Shown here: piece after piece, positions 10,226 through 19,822 of the stretch
How positions within the stretch are numbered: the first letter of the stretch is position 1
How the letters are laid out: each line of letters begins with the position of its first letter
NCBI GenBank assembly: GCA_019244165.1
Contig: JAFATA010000081.1
Span: 1-58,089 of the forward strand
Origin: Pseudonocardiales bacterium
GTDB taxonomy: Bacteria > Actinomycetota > Actinomycetes > Mycobacteriales > Pseudonocardiaceae
Reading direction: 5' to 3'
DNA: 58,089 nt
Translations under genes and position numbers: made by a program
Notes under the pieces: generated by a model
Database searches by the model: none
What the model was told of the DNA's origin: nothing
Seen by the model: the letters and a program-made list of their open reading frames with translations, nothing else

Positions 10226-10391
10226 GTGGCCAGGGCCTTCGTCAGCTATGCCAGCCAGGAGTCGCCGAGCATCGGGCGTTTTGCAGTCGCCGTGGCGAGG
10301 TGCAGCGGCTGGCCGGGTTGGTGCGATCCCCCGCCGAGCGAGCCGACCAAGCGGTGCTGCTGGTGGTGGCCACTTCGGGGTGCGGTGCCGG
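10226..10391 (+). pseudogene. Second, more decayed TIR-like fragment
   Basis: GTG at 10226, preceded by GGGGAGG, opens MARAFVSYASQESPSIGRFA, again a TIR-like first strand. The plausible continuation (EVQRLAGLVRSPAERADQAVLLVVATS) is in a different frame. The remnant is cut at the 3' end of the mycothiol-dependent dehydrogenase gene. About 240 bases separate it from the other TIR fragment. Confidence 0.4.
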
Positions 10392-11483
10392 CTACGGCAG
10401 CAGCACGACGCTGCGGAGCACCTCGCCGCGCTGCATCTTCTCGAAGGCCGTTTCCACGTCCTCCAGCGTGATCGTTTCGGAGACGAACTTCTCCAGGGGT
10501 AATCGGCCTTGCAGGTGCAGCTCGACCAGCATCGGGAAGTCCCGCTCGGGGAGGCAGTCGCCATACCAGGACGACTTGAGTGCCCCGCCCCGGCTGAAAA
10601 ACTCCAGCAGCGGGATGTCGGGCACCATCAGCTCCGGGGTGGGTACCCCGACCAGCACGACGGTGCCCGCCAGGTCGCGGGCGAAGAATGCCTGTCGCCA
10701 GGTTTCTGGGCGGCCCACCGCGTCGATCACGACGTCGGCCCCGAAGCCGCCGGTGTAGGCCTGCACCGCTGCCACGACGTCGCACTCCCGGGCGTTGACC
10801 GTGTGCGTCGCGCCGAAGTCGCTGGCCCACCGCAGCTTGCGCTCCTCGACGTCGATGCCGATGATCGTGGTCGCGCCCGCCAGCCGAGCCCCGGCGATGG
10901 CGGCGTCGCCCACCCCGCCGCACCCGATCACCGCCACCGAGTCACCGCGGATGATACCGCCGGTGTTCAGCGCCGCGCCGAGTCCGGCCATCACGCCGCA
11001 GCCGAGCAGTCCGGCAATCTCCGGTGCGATCGCAGGGTTAACCTTGGTGCACTGGCCGCTGTGGACCAAGGTCTTCTCGGTGAACGCCCCGATACCCAGC
11101 GCAGGCGACAGCGCGGTGCCGTCCGCCAGCCTCATCGACTGGGTGGCGTTGTGGGTAGCAAAGCAGTACCAGGGCTTGCCCCGGCGACAGGCACGGCAGT
11201 GCCCGCATACCGCGCGCCAGTTGAGGATGACGAAGTCACCGGGTGCGAGAGTTTCGACCCCCGCACCCACCGCCTCCACCACTCCGGCAGCCTCATGTCC
11301 GAGCAGGAACGGGAACTCGTTGTTGATCCCGCCCTCGCGGTAGTGCAGGTCGGTGCGGCACACCCCGCACGCCTGCACCGCGACCAGCGCCTCACCCGGG
11401 CCCGGATCCGGCACCTGCACGGTCGTCACCGTCACCGGCGCCCCCTTGCTGGGCGCCACCACCCCGCGTACCTCGTGGCCCAC
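10392..11483 (-). CDS. mscR: S-(hydroxymethyl)mycothiol dehydrogenase / nitrosomycothiol reductase
   Basis: A 363-residue class III-type zinc alcohol dehydrogenase close to M. tuberculosis MscR (Rv2259). Catalytic zinc site [15 protein letters not shown] and GHEAAGVVE; structural zinc Cys cluster [18 protein letters not shown]-binding [33 protein letters not shown] near the end. It oxidises the formaldehyde-mycothiol adduct with NAD+ and reduces S-nitrosomycothiol, which implies the host makes mycothiol. GTG at 11483 is preceded by GGGAGG 5 bases upstream; a GTG at 11510 is also possible. Confidence 0.93.
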   Translation of the reverse strand: MGHEVRGVVAPSKGAPVTVTTVQVPDPGPGEALVAVQACGVCRTDLHYREGGINNEFPFLLGHEAAGVVEAVGAGVETLAPGDFVILNWRAVCGHCRACRRGKPWYCFATHNATQSMRLADGTALSPALGIGAFTEKTLVHSGQCTKVNPAIAPEIAGLLGCGVMAGLGAALNTGGIIRGDSVAVIGCGGVGDAAIAGARLAGATTIIGIDVEERKLRWASDFGATHTVNARECDVVAAVQAYTGGFGADVVIDAVGRPETWRQAFFARDLAGTVVLVGVPTPELMVPDIPLLEFFSRGGALKSSWYGDCLPERDFPMLVELHLQGRLPLEKFVSETITLEDVETAFEKMQRGEVLRSVVLLP

Positions 11484-11536
11484 TTCGACCTCCCGGGCCT
11501 CGCGGCCCACCTCCCGTGGTCAGTGGGCTAACGGGC

Positions 11537-11953
11537 TCAGCGCTTCCGCCTGCGGCGCTTGCCGCTGGGAGCGCTGATCGCCAGCAGCAACCCGCCCAGC
11601 AGGCCGCAGTTGGCCAGGAAGTGCTGCTGGTGGGCCTTGCGGGTGTCGGGGGGGCCGGGAGCCCAGAACGGGTGCTCGGCCACCGTGCTCGGGATCAGGT
11701 CCGCGGCGAGCACAGCGGCCGCGAGCTGGGGTGCCCACCCGAGGGCCATCATCAGCCCAGCGGTGATCTTCACGGCAGCGCCCGCTTGCACGAGCACCGC
11801 TGGACTGACGGGGGGCGTGGGCACGATCCCTTGGGTCTTGGCCAGCAGCGGCGTGGTTGCTTCGATCTTCGGTTTAGGGTTGAGCAGAGTTTCCACGCCA
11901 TTGGCGATGGAGACGGCGGCAATCAGCGGGCGGGCAACGCGGCTTAGCAACAC
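11537..11953 (-). CDS. DoxX-family membrane protein
   Basis: 138 residues with a DoxX-like four-helix pattern: SRVARPLIAAVSIANGVETLL, AVLVQAGAAVKITAGLMMALGWAPQLAAAVLAADLIPST, HPFWAPGPPDTRKAHQQHFLANCGLLGGLLLAISA, and a basic C-terminal tail (GKRRRRKR). GTG at 11953 is preceded by AGAGGAG and trims 48 unlikely upstream codons. DoxX proteins are inner-membrane components linked to thiol redox balance in mycobacteria. It lies directly downstream of fprA on the same strand. Confidence 0.85.
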   Translation of the reverse strand: MLLSRVARPLIAAVSIANGVETLLNPKPKIEATTPLLAKTQGIVPTPPVSPAVLVQAGAAVKITAGLMMALGWAPQLAAAVLAADLIPSTVAEHPFWAPGPPDTRKAHQQHFLANCGLLGGLLLAISAPSGKRRRRKR

Positions 11954-12044
11954 GGCGGCTCCTCTCTGAGGTGTTCGCTTTCGCACCGTAGCCCTCCTGC
12001 GCCGCCATGAGTGTGAAGCCACCCATCTGGGGCATAGGTGGATG

Positions 12045-13397
12045 TCAGTCCGCCAGCGCCTTCGCGGCGGCGATGAGCAGTTCCGCCCGATTGGCAATCT
12101 TGATGCGGCTGCGTCCCGACGCGAGCCCGAGAGCCTGTTCAGCAGCGTCGATCGCCTTCCAACCGGCCCAGGTGATCACCTCCACGCCTCGCCGGGTGAG
12201 CCTGTCGATGATCATGTCAGGGTCGCGGTACGGAGCGCGGGGCAGGGTGTCGAGGTCGGTGAGCAGCTGCTCGACGGTCTCCTTGGCGTCGCCCTTGTTG
12301 GTGCCGATCACCCCCGTGGGGCCGCGCTTGATCCAGCCAACCACGTACTCGCCGGATGCGGTGCCACCGTTGCGCTGCACCCGACCGGCCACGTGCGGGA
12401 TCACTCCGGACCGCTCGTCGAACGGGACCCCGGGTAGGGCCAGCCCGCGGTAGCCCACCGAGCGCAGCAGCAGCTGGGCCACCAGCGTCACCGTCTCACC
12501 AGTGCCCACGACGCCGCCGGAGCCGTCCAGCTCATTGCGTTTACACTGCACCGCCTCCACCGCCGCGGTGCCGAGCACGGCCACCGGAGCGAGCAGGAAC
12601 CGCAGGTGGATCCGCCGTGGGCGGCCAAGCGGGGACCGGGTAGACCACTCCTGCAGCGTCTCGAGGTTGCGCCGCACTGTTTTGTTTGTCTCCACCAGCT
12701 CCTTGCCGGCCTCATCGAGCACCAGCTCAGCAGGATCCACGATCACATCGGCATTGGCTAGTTCGCCCAGCTCACGCAGCTCCTTGGTAGTGAACTTAGC
12801 CTGCGCCGGGCCGCGTCTGCCGACGATGTGGACATCACTGATCGCGCTGGCGCCGAGTACCGTCAGCACGTGATCGGGCATGTCGGTGATGTCCAGCTCG
12901 TGCGCTGTCTTCGCGAGAATGCGGGCGACGTCCACCGCGACGTTGCCTACCCCGACCACCACCGCGCTGCGCGCATCCAGGGTAAATGCGTCCACCTCGG
13001 CATCAGGGTGACCGCAGTACCAGGCCACGAACTCGGTTGCCGAGAAGCTTCCGGGCAGGTCTTCGCCGGGAATGGACAGTCGACGGTCTATCGGCGACCC
13101 GGTTGCGTAGACCACCGCGTCGTAGTGTTCCCGCAGTTCGTCCACGCTGATCCCGGAACCCAGTTCCACTCCGCCCAGAAACCGTACGGCCGGCCGCTCC
13201 AGGATCTTGCATAGGGTGATCTCCAGCGATTTCATCTTCAGATGGTCCGGCGCCACGCCATAGCGCAACAGTCCGTACGGGCAGGGCAGACGGTCCACGA
13301 CATCTATCGATAACGCGTCGTGTTTGCTCAGTTCATCGGCCGCGTACAGTCCGGAGGGACCGGACCCGACCACCGCCACCCGAACTGTTTCAGACAC
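12045..13397 (-). CDS. fprA: NADPH-ferredoxin reductase FprA-type
   Basis: A 450-residue adrenodoxin-reductase-like flavoprotein: FAD motif VAVVGSGPSGLYAADELS, YGLLRYGVAPDHLKMKS, NADP-binding VVVGVGNVAVDVARILA, HIVGRRGPAQAKFTTKELRELGEL, and the signature EYVVGWIKRGPTGVIGTNKGDA. It matches M. tuberculosis FprA throughout and passes electrons from NADPH to ferredoxins that serve P450s or Fe-S enzymes. GTG at 13397 follows AGGAGG. There is no fused N-terminal ferredoxin, unlike FprB. Confidence 0.93.
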   Translation of the reverse strand: MSETVRVAVVGSGPSGLYAADELSKHDALSIDVVDRLPCPYGLLRYGVAPDHLKMKSLEITLCKILERPAVRFLGGVELGSGISVDELREHYDAVVYATGSPIDRRLSIPGEDLPGSFSATEFVAWYCGHPDAEVDAFTLDARSAVVVGVGNVAVDVARILAKTAHELDITDMPDHVLTVLGASAISDVHIVGRRGPAQAKFTTKELRELGELANADVIVDPAELVLDEAGKELVETNKTVRRNLETLQEWSTRSPLGRPRRIHLRFLLAPVAVLGTAAVEAVQCKRNELDGSGGVVGTGETVTLVAQLLLRSVGYRGLALPGVPFDERSGVIPHVAGRVQRNGGTASGEYVVGWIKRGPTGVIGTNKGDAKETVEQLLTDLDTLPRAPYRDPDMIIDRLTRRGVEVITWAGWKAIDAAEQALGLASGRSRIKIANRAELLIAAAKALAD

Positions 13398-13453
13398 GGC
13401 TGACGCACCTCCTGCGTACAAGACACAGATCTTTCCCGCTCGACATCTCGACG

Positions 13454-14200
13454 TTACGCCCTATCGGCGGCCAGGCGTCGCAACATCGTGACGGTCACGC
13501 CATCAGCCCACCGCGCCTCGCCACGAAGTACCGAGACTCCGCCTGGGCGCGCCAGATCGTCACATACTGCCACCGCTGCCGACAAGTCCTGATCACGGGT
13601 GTACCCGTTGACCACCGCCACACACCGCAATCCTGCGGCCACGGCGGCTTGCACCCCGTTCGCCGAGTCCTCCACGGCTACCACGCCGGTGGCAGTCAGG
13701 CCCAAGCGAACCAGCGTCTGCAGGTAGACGGCCGGATCGGGCTTGAGATCAGTAACGTCTGAGCCGGTGACGACGACGTCAAATGCATCGAGCCCAAAAA
13801 GCACGTCGAGCAACGGCACTGCCCAGTCGCTGGTACCCGTGGTCGCGACCGCGGTGGCCACGCCCTCGGCGCGCAGTGCCGAGATCAGCTCTGCCGCGCC
13901 TGGCCGGGCCTCGAATGCGCCCATGCGGATCAGCGCCGCAAACCGGCGGGTTTTGTCACGGTGTAATGTCGCTGCCAGTGCAGCGGCCTCGGTAGGGGAG
14001 TGCCCCCGGGATTGGAGGTAGCGTTCAATGCGTTGGCGACCACCGGTGATTGTGAGCAGTTGGCCGTATTCCTCGACACTCCACCGGTAACTCAAGCCGG
14101 CCGCCTCGAAGGCCTCATTGAATGCCACCCGATGGCCGTCTCGCTCAGTGTCGGCCAGTGTCCCGTCCAGATCGAAAATGACTGCTCGCAGCGGGTCCAC
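13454..14200 (-). CDS. HAD-superfamily phosphatase/phosphoglucomutase-like (CbbY type)
   Basis: 248 residues with all HAD motifs: I, VIFDLDGTLADTE; II, ATTGTSDW; III, KPDPAVYLQ; IV, VAVEDSANGVQAA. A helical cap (GGRQRIERYLQSRGHSPTEAA) lies between I and II, as in CbbY/beta-phosphoglucomutase enzymes. Likely cytoplasmic sugar-phosphate phosphatase or mutase; substrate not readable. The GTG at 14200 puts the Asp nucleophile about 10 residues from the N-terminus. The degenerate IS630 frame ends at 14202, only one base upstream. Confidence 0.88.
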   Translation of the reverse strand: MDPLRAVIFDLDGTLADTERDGHRVAFNEAFEAAGLSYRWSVEEYGQLLTITGGRQRIERYLQSRGHSPTEAAALAATLHRDKTRRFAALIRMGAFEARPGAAELISALRAEGVATAVATTGTSDWAVPLLDVLFGLDAFDVVVTGSDVTDLKPDPAVYLQTLVRLGLTATGVVAVEDSANGVQAAVAAGLRCVAVVNGYTRDQDLSAAVAVCDDLARPGGVSVLRGEARWADGVTVTMLRRLAADRA

Positions 14201-14201
14201 C

Positions 14202-15122
14202 CTAGGACCGCCCGGCGGGCACCGGCTTCCCGCGGTGGGGTGGAACCGCGGGAGAGCGCCGTCCACGCGTCCCGTGGAACTCCGCCCGCACCGACTTCGA
14301 GTCCCGGGTCCGGCCCGCTGACCGCTCCAGATCACGCTCCCGATCCCGCGAAAAACCACTTTCAGCCGATCGTGAAGATCTTTTATGCGGGTCATGATTC
14401 GTGTCAGAAGTAGTTTGACGGTCTGGCTGGCCGTCGGTGAGGGCGCCCAGGGTCTCGATGAGGTCGCGCACCGAGGTGAAGGTTCCCCGGCGGATGGCCT
14501 GCTGGGTGATGATGCCCAGGGAGACCTCGACGAGCTTGCGCCACGGGTCGGCCGCAGTCGCGGGTGCTCCCTCAGCGATGCTGGCCTGCAGCGCCCGCTG
14601 CAACTCCGCGGCGCGCTGGGACAGATTAAAGTGAAGGCCACTGAGGTCGTGGGCCCGCGCCTGGGACTGCAGGTCGATGCCGAAGGTAAATGTCTCGACG
14701 TGGTCGGGCTGGATGCCCCACTTGCGCCAGATCCGAGAGACCGTAGTGAAGGAGATGCCCAGGTGCTGGCCCAGCAGCCGGGATGACCAGTGGCTCATCC
14801 CCAGATTCGCTGGGGGACGGCCGCCGTCAGCGAGTGTGGTGGCCACCACCTCGAGTTCGTCCACCACGGCCGGTCGGCCGGGCCGGGGCAGGTCGCCGAG
14901 AGCGTTGATTCCCCCGGCGGCATAGCGCTTACGCCAGCTGATCACCGTCGGGCGGGTCGAGCCAGTTCGGCGAGCGATCTCCGTGTTGGTCAGACCTTCT
15001 GCCGCCATCAGCACGATCCGCGCTCGTTGCGAGAGGCTCGGCCGCGCCGACACCGAGCGCACCAATGCCTCCAGCCGGCCCCGGTCTCCCTCGCGCAAGG
15101 TCAACGCAGCCGCGATAGCCAT
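14202..15122 (-). pseudogene. IS630-family transposase with its DDE core missing
   Basis: The first 145 residues match the IS630/winged-HTH N-terminal region (LREGDRGRLEALVRSVS, QRARIVLMAAEGLTNTEIARR, WRKRYAAGGINALGDLPRPGRP, then WSSRLLGQHLG and RKWGIQPDHVETFTF). Near residue 215 the C-terminal signature of the same family reappears (SLGIITQQAIRRGTFTSVRDLIE). Between them the expected catalytic DDE segment (about 150 residues) is absent and an unrelated 60-residue stretch sits there. The 3' part after residue 245 runs into the HAD gene in a non-family frame. An internally deleted, inactive element remnant. Confidence 0.7.
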
Positions 15123-15366
15123 GCCCCATACTCCCGCACCGCGGACTGTAAAACAACTACCAACACATGGTCCTGCCTGGGGCGTCTGTGGCGCATCAGG
15201 CACACGTTCGGAGCACGTAGATCCTCTTGACACGCCCGCGCGTATCCGTGTGGACTCTAGTGGTCCGTGTCACAGTAAAGGCCTGGGCCCCTTCCACCGG
15301 GAACCCAACCCCAGCGACCTCACCACAGGCCGGCACGGGAGCGAGAAGAGTTAGAGGGGACAGACG

Positions 15367-15789
15367 ATGGCGATCGAGTCTAGCGGACACAGTCGAGGTA
15401 ACCCCCGAATTTATGAATTGATCGAGAACGCGCCGAAGACCGGCAAGAGCCCCACCATCTGGGCCTGGCCAGAAGTCGTGGACTGGCTTCGAATCGCCGG
15501 ACAACCAGTGCCTGGGCCGTGGCCGCCCCACCAGAAGCCTCGACCCAACCCCGAGGAAGAGAGCCTCCCGGTGGCGATTGTCGAACCAGCGCGTCCGACG
15601 GACACGCCTGCCCCCCCGCGTCGCGAACCTCAGGAGGACACCCCTCCCGCTCCGCGTCACGAATCTCGGGCGGAAGCTCCTCCAGCTCCGCGGCGCGAAC
15701 CTCAGGAGGAAGCTCCTCCCGCTCCGCGTCACGGATATGGATCGGCGGACGAGCCTCCTACTCGTCACGTTGGCCTCATGGACATGTAG
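15367..15789 (+). CDS. Hypothetical protein with Pro/Arg/Glu-rich repeat tail, upstream of coxM
   Basis: 140 residues. The first 55 look folded (NPRIYELIENAPKTGKSP, IWAWPEVVDWLRIAGQP). The remainder is disordered and repetitive: near-identical units built from REPQEEAPPAP and PRHESRAEAPPAP, also repeated at the DNA level. ATG at 15367 has GAGGGG 9 bases upstream. It is the last gene before the CO dehydrogenase operon, 150 bases from coxM on the same strand. I do not recognise the family; a role linked to CO oxidation is only positional inference. Confidence 0.5.
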   Translation: MAIESSGHSRGNPRIYELIENAPKTGKSPTIWAWPEVVDWLRIAGQPVPGPWPPHQKPRPNPEEESLPVAIVEPARPTDTPAPPRREPQEDTPPAPRHESRAEAPPAPRREPQEEAPPAPRHGYGSADEPPTRHVGLMDM

Positions 15790-15803
15790 CCCAGTTCCTC
15801 AGC

Positions 15804-15827
15804 GGCTTTATGTGGGGCTTTATGTGG
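15804..15827. repeat. 12-bp tandem duplication in the coxM upstream region
   Basis: GGCTTTATGTGG occurs twice head to tail (15804-15815 and 15816-15827), about 115 bases upstream of coxM. It could be a regulator site or simple slippage; several other short tandem duplications occur in the window. Confidence 0.7.
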
Positions 15828-15939
15828 TCGACAGCAGGCAATCGTCCTTCGTGGCGCCCGAAGAGGAGTACCTACGGGCGGGTCAAGGTTTGGGCCGTGA
15901 AGCCTTTTTCGTGGACTGTTCAGGACTAGGAGGGTTTGG

Positions 15940-16809
15940 ATGTACCCGTCTCGTTTTCACTACGAGGCCCCGCGCTCGCTTGCCGAAGCGTTCAGCGTTT
16001 TGCAGGCGTACGGGGACGAGGCGAAGGTGCTCGCCGGAGGGCAAAGCCTCATTCCGCTTATCAAGCTGCGTTTCTCCGCGCCAGCGGTAATCGTTGATAT
16101 TAACAACATTCCTGGCTTGGACTACCACGAAGAGGACTCCGACGGGTCGCTGAACATTGGCGCTCTGTGCCGGCACAGAACTCTGGAACGGTCCCCGCTG
16201 TTGCGGAGCAGGTATCCTACCATGGCGGCGTGTGCGCCGCTCATCTCCGATCCCATGGTCCGCACGCGCGGAACCTTGGTCGGCTCGCTGTGCCACGCGG
16301 ATCCGCAGGGCGACTGGGCATCGGTGATGTTGGCGCTGGGCGGGGATATCATTGCCCAGAGCGCTAAGGGTGAGCGGGCTATCCCAGCCTCCCAGTTCGT
16401 GGTGGGGCCGTTCCAGAACGCCTTGGAGCCGAACGAGATCGCGGTCCGGGCGCGAGTGCCGGCATCCAAAGGCACCCGTTCGGGAACCTACCTCAAGCTC
16501 GAACGGCGGGTAGGGGACTTCGCGACCGTCGGTGTGGCGGTGGCCCTGGAGGCCTCCGGTAGCACGATCAACCGGGCAGGTATTGCGTTGACCGGTGTGG
16601 GGCCGAGCAACATTCAGTGCACCGAGGCGGAGCAGGCGCTGGCCGGTAAGACACTGAACGCCAGCACGGTAGAACAGGCAGCTCGGTTGGCGGCGCAGGC
16701 GGCCCAGCCCAAGACCGACGTTCGCGGCAGCGCAGAGTACAAGCGGCACATTGTGCACACCTTCGTCATGCGTGCGTTGAGCAACCAGCAGCAGGCCCGA
16801 GCGGCCTGA
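15940..16809 (+). CDS. coxM: Aerobic CO dehydrogenase, medium (FAD) subunit
   Basis: 289 residues of the molybdenum-hydroxylase FAD subunit: FHYEAPRSLAEAF, the flavin pyrophosphate motif VLAGGQSLIPLIKLR, the second flavin loop RTRGTLVGSLCHADPQGDW, and the C-terminal GVGPSNIQCTEAEQAL. It carries electrons from CoxS clusters to the acceptor. ATG at 15940 follows AGGAGG. It is first in the M-S-L order usual for form I enzymes. Cytoplasmic, no signal peptide. Confidence 0.95.
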   Translation: MYPSRFHYEAPRSLAEAFSVLQAYGDEAKVLAGGQSLIPLIKLRFSAPAVIVDINNIPGLDYHEEDSDGSLNIGALCRHRTLERSPLLRSRYPTMAACAPLISDPMVRTRGTLVGSLCHADPQGDWASVMLALGGDIIAQSAKGERAIPASQFVVGPFQNALEPNEIAVRARVPASKGTRSGTYLKLERRVGDFATVGVAVALEASGSTINRAGIALTGVGPSNIQCTEAEQALAGKTLNASTVEQAARLAAQAAQPKTDVRGSAEYKRHIVHTFVMRALSNQQQARAA

Positions 16810-16872
16810 CGTGCCTGGCATCTCGGGTTCGATACATTCTGAAGAAAGTAATGGTGACGTCAAGGAGGCGGC

Positions 16873-17367
16873 GTGGAAGAGCGGCGGATAAACGTCTTGG
16901 TGAACGGGGAACCGAAGTCTGTCGATGTCGAGCCTCGCTTACTCCTGGCCCACTTCCTCCGTGAGGTGCTGGGGCTGACCGGCACGCACATCGGCTGCGA
17001 TACAACGAACTGCGGTGCGTGCACCGTGTTGCTCGATGGCTTGCCCGTGAAGTCGTGCACGATGTTCGCAGTCATGGTCGACGGGCATGAGGTCATGACC
17101 GTCGAGGGCCTCGGCATGCCCAGCGAGCTTCACCCCATTCAGGAAGGGTTCCGGGAGGAGCACGGGCTGCAGTGCGGTTTCTGTACGCCCGGGATGATGC
17201 TGGCAGCGAAAGCACTTCTCGACGAGAACCCCAACCCGACGGAGGAGGACGTACGCTGGGGACTGTCCGGCAACCTCTGTCGTTGTACTGGTTACCAAAA
17301 TATTGTGAAAGCGGTCCTGTGGGCCGCGGAAAAACTGCAGTCCGAGGCGGGAGCAATTAGTCGCTGA
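16873..17367 (+). CDS. coxS: Aerobic CO dehydrogenase, small [2Fe-2S] subunit
   Basis: 164 residues with both ferredoxin clusters: plant-type Cys42, Cys47, Cys50 and Cys62 ([17 protein letters not shown]), and the helical cluster Cys101, Cys104, Cys136 and Cys138 ([12 protein letters not shown] and [12 protein letters not shown]). It relays electrons from the molybdenum site in CoxL to FAD in CoxM. GTG at 16873 with AAGGAGG just upstream. Spacing to coxM is 63 bases, to coxL 38 bases. Confidence 0.97.
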   Translation: MEERRINVLVNGEPKSVDVEPRLLLAHFLREVLGLTGTHIGCDTTNCGACTVLLDGLPVKSCTMFAVMVDGHEVMTVEGLGMPSELHPIQEGFREEHGLQCGFCTPGMMLAAKALLDENPNPTEEDVRWGLSGNLCRCTGYQNIVKAVLWAAEKLQSEAGAISR

Positions 17368-17405
17368 CGGCGAGAGGCTCAAGTCGACGACAAGGGAGAT
17401 GTGAC

Positions 17406-19796
17406 GTGGCGCAGGCATTAGACGAAGTCAAGATCGGTGGCTTGGGTGCAAGTCGCAAGCGGGTGGAAGATGATCGTTTCGTTGTGGGTAAGGGCAACTA
17501 TACCGATGATTTCAAGTTGCCTGGCATGCTGCATATGGAGATCCTTCGTAGCCCCTTAGCCCACGCGCGGATCAAGTCCATCGACACGAGCAAAGCCTGG
17601 CAGATGCCGGGCGTCCACATGGTACTCACCGGCGACATGGCCGCCCAGCACAACCTGGCGTGGATGCCGACGCTGTCCTACGACACCCAGGCGGTGCTCG
17701 CCACCGACAAGGTGCGGTTCCAGGGTCAGGAAATCGCGTGTGTGGTGGCCGATGACCCCTACATCGCCAAGGATGGCTGTGAGGCGATCCAGGTTGAGTA
17801 CGAGCCGCTTCCCGTGATTGTCAACCCTTATCAAGCCGTCGCGGAGGGCGCTCCCGTCATTCGGGACGACAAGGAAGGGCAGACGGACAACATCTGCTAC
17901 CGCTGGGACGTCGGCGACAGGGAAGGGACCGAACGTGCCTTCGCTCAGGCCGACGTCGTCTCGAAGATTGAGCTGCACTACCCACGGTCGCATCCATCGC
18001 CGATTGAATGTTGCGGATCGATCGCGGACTACAACGCGGCGACCACGAAGCTGACGGTGTACATGACGACTCAGGCGCCGCACATCATCCGGGCGGCGGT
18101 GGCGATCGTCGCTGAGCTTCCGGAGCACATGATCCGGATCGTCTCGCCCGACATCGGCGGTGGCTTCGGCAACAAGGTCCCGGTCTATCCGGGGTACGTC
18201 TGCTCGATTCTCTGTTCCATCCTGCTCGCGCGGCCGATCAAGTGGATCGAGGACAAGACTGGCAACCTCATCTCCACCGGGTACGCGCGCGATATGTACT
18301 ACAAGGGCGAGCTCGCTCTCCGCAAGGACGGCAAGATCCTCGCTGTGCGCTTCCATGCGGACACCGACAACGGCGCGTTCTTCTCGGACGCCCAGCCCAC
18401 CAAGTTCAAGATCGGGCTGTTGCACTCGGCCTTCGCGTGCTACGACATCCCGTACGCCTACATGACGGCGCAGGGCGCGTATACGAACAAAGCACCCGGC
18501 GGTGTCGCCTATCGATGTTCCTTCCGGGTGACCGAAGCGATGTTCTTCCAGGAACGCGCTATCCAGACCGCCGCCAACGATCTGGGCATGGACCAGGCGG
18601 AGTTCCGGCGGATTAACCTGGTGAAGGACGATCAGTTCCCGTTCCGTACACCCTACGGTTTCTTGCTGGATTCAGGGCAGTACGAAAAATGCCTCGACGT
18701 CGCTCTGAACGCCATCGGCTACCATGATTTCTTGCGTGAAAAGGAGGAAGCTCGCAAGCAGGGCCGGCGGCTCGGGATCGGCCTCTCCACCATGACCGAG
18801 CCACTGGGTGCTGGGAACAGCCGCGAGTACGACATTCTCGGTATCAAGATGTTCGACTGTGCGGAGCTGCGGGTGCATCCGAGCGGGAAAGCGATCCTGA
18901 AGATTGGGTCGAAGACTCAGGGCCAGGGCCACGAGACGACGTTCGCTCAGATCGTCAGCCACGAGCTCGGCATCCCGGCGGCCGACATCCTTGTTCAGCA
19001 CGGTGACACCGATAACACGCCGTTCGGTATGGGGACCTATGCGTCTCGCAGTACCCCGACTGCGGGGGCGGCGACTGCCATGGTGTCTCGCAAGATCCGC
19101 GCCAAGGCACGGAAGTTGGCGGCGCACCTCCTTGAGGTCTCCGAGGAAGACGTGGAGTGGGAGCTTGGCCGTTTCTACGTACGGAGTGCGCCGAACAATG
19201 GTGTGACCATCCAGGAGTGCGCGATGGCGGCCTACGGCAACATGCCTGACGGCTTGGAGCCGGGGCTGGAGAACAACGCGTACTACGACCCGCCGAACAT
19301 GACGTGGCCGTTCGCGGCGTACATTGTGACGGTCGAGGTCGATCCGGAGACCGGCGTGTGGGACGTGTTGCGGATGGTCGCGGTCGATGACTGCGGCGTG
19401 CGCATCAACCCGATGATCGTTGAGGGCCAGATCATGGGTGGCATGACCGAGGCCTATGCGATGTCGAACATGCAGTTCATCACGTTTGATGCCGAGGGCA
19501 ACTGCGTGGGTTCTAACTACATGGATTACCTGCTGCCGACGGCGTGGGAAACTCCAGGGTTTGAGCTTCACGAGGTCGTGACGCCGTCGCCGCACCACCC
19601 GATCGGCGCTAAGGGCATCGGCGAGTGTGCATGTGTCGGTGGGCCGGCTGCGTTTGTGAACGCGGTGCACGACGCCCTTGACGACACCGGGGTGCGGAAC
19701 ATCGACATGCCGCTGCTACCTCACCGGGTATGGGAGGCTCTGACGTACAAGCGCGACGTGTCGGGAGCGCCTCCGCTCAAGACCGACGCCGACTAA
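17406..19796 (+). CDS. coxL: Form I aerobic CO dehydrogenase, large molybdenum/copper subunit
   Basis: 796 residues. The active-site loop reads GGVAYRCSFRVTEAMF: the AYxCSFR motif that defines true form I CO dehydrogenase, with Cys371 expected to hold the Mo-S-Cu centre. Other marks are PDIGGGFGNKVPVYPGY (molybdopterin cytosine dinucleotide side), IGSKTQGQGHETTFAQ and the active-site Glu region GAKGIGECACVGGPAAF. It oxidises CO to CO2. Relatives in mycobacteria and other soil actinomycetes use trace atmospheric CO during energy starvation. Start GTG at 17406. An XdhC-type gene follows after 26 bases. Confidence 0.97.
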   Translation: MAQALDEVKIGGLGASRKRVEDDRFVVGKGNYTDDFKLPGMLHMEILRSPLAHARIKSIDTSKAWQMPGVHMVLTGDMAAQHNLAWMPTLSYDTQAVLATDKVRFQGQEIACVVADDPYIAKDGCEAIQVEYEPLPVIVNPYQAVAEGAPVIRDDKEGQTDNICYRWDVGDREGTERAFAQADVVSKIELHYPRSHPSPIECCGSIADYNAATTKLTVYMTTQAPHIIRAAVAIVAELPEHMIRIVSPDIGGGFGNKVPVYPGYVCSILCSILLARPIKWIEDKTGNLISTGYARDMYYKGELALRKDGKILAVRFHADTDNGAFFSDAQPTKFKIGLLHSAFACYDIPYAYMTAQGAYTNKAPGGVAYRCSFRVTEAMFFQERAIQTAANDLGMDQAEFRRINLVKDDQFPFRTPYGFLLDSGQYEKCLDVALNAIGYHDFLREKEEARKQGRRLGIGLSTMTEPLGAGNSREYDILGIKMFDCAELRVHPSGKAILKIGSKTQGQGHETTFAQIVSHELGIPAADILVQHGDTDNTPFGMGTYASRSTPTAGAATAMVSRKIRAKARKLAAHLLEVSEEDVEWELGRFYVRSAPNNGVTIQECAMAAYGNMPDGLEPGLENNAYYDPPNMTWPFAAYIVTVEVDPETGVWDVLRMVAVDDCGVRINPMIVEGQIMGGMTEAYAMSNMQFITFDAEGNCVGSNYMDYLLPTAWETPGFELHEVVTPSPHHPIGAKGIGECACVGGPAAFVNAVHDALDDTGVRNIDMPLLPHRVWEALTYKRDVSGAPPLKTDAD

Positions 19797-19822
19797 ATGG
19801 GACAAGATTAGAAGATAGGTCG

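Noticed and set aside
15940..19796. Possibility that coxMSL encodes a form II (putative) CO dehydrogenase or xanthine-type hydroxylase
   Set aside because: The AYRCSFR motif and M-S-L order with coxDE and coxG define form I.
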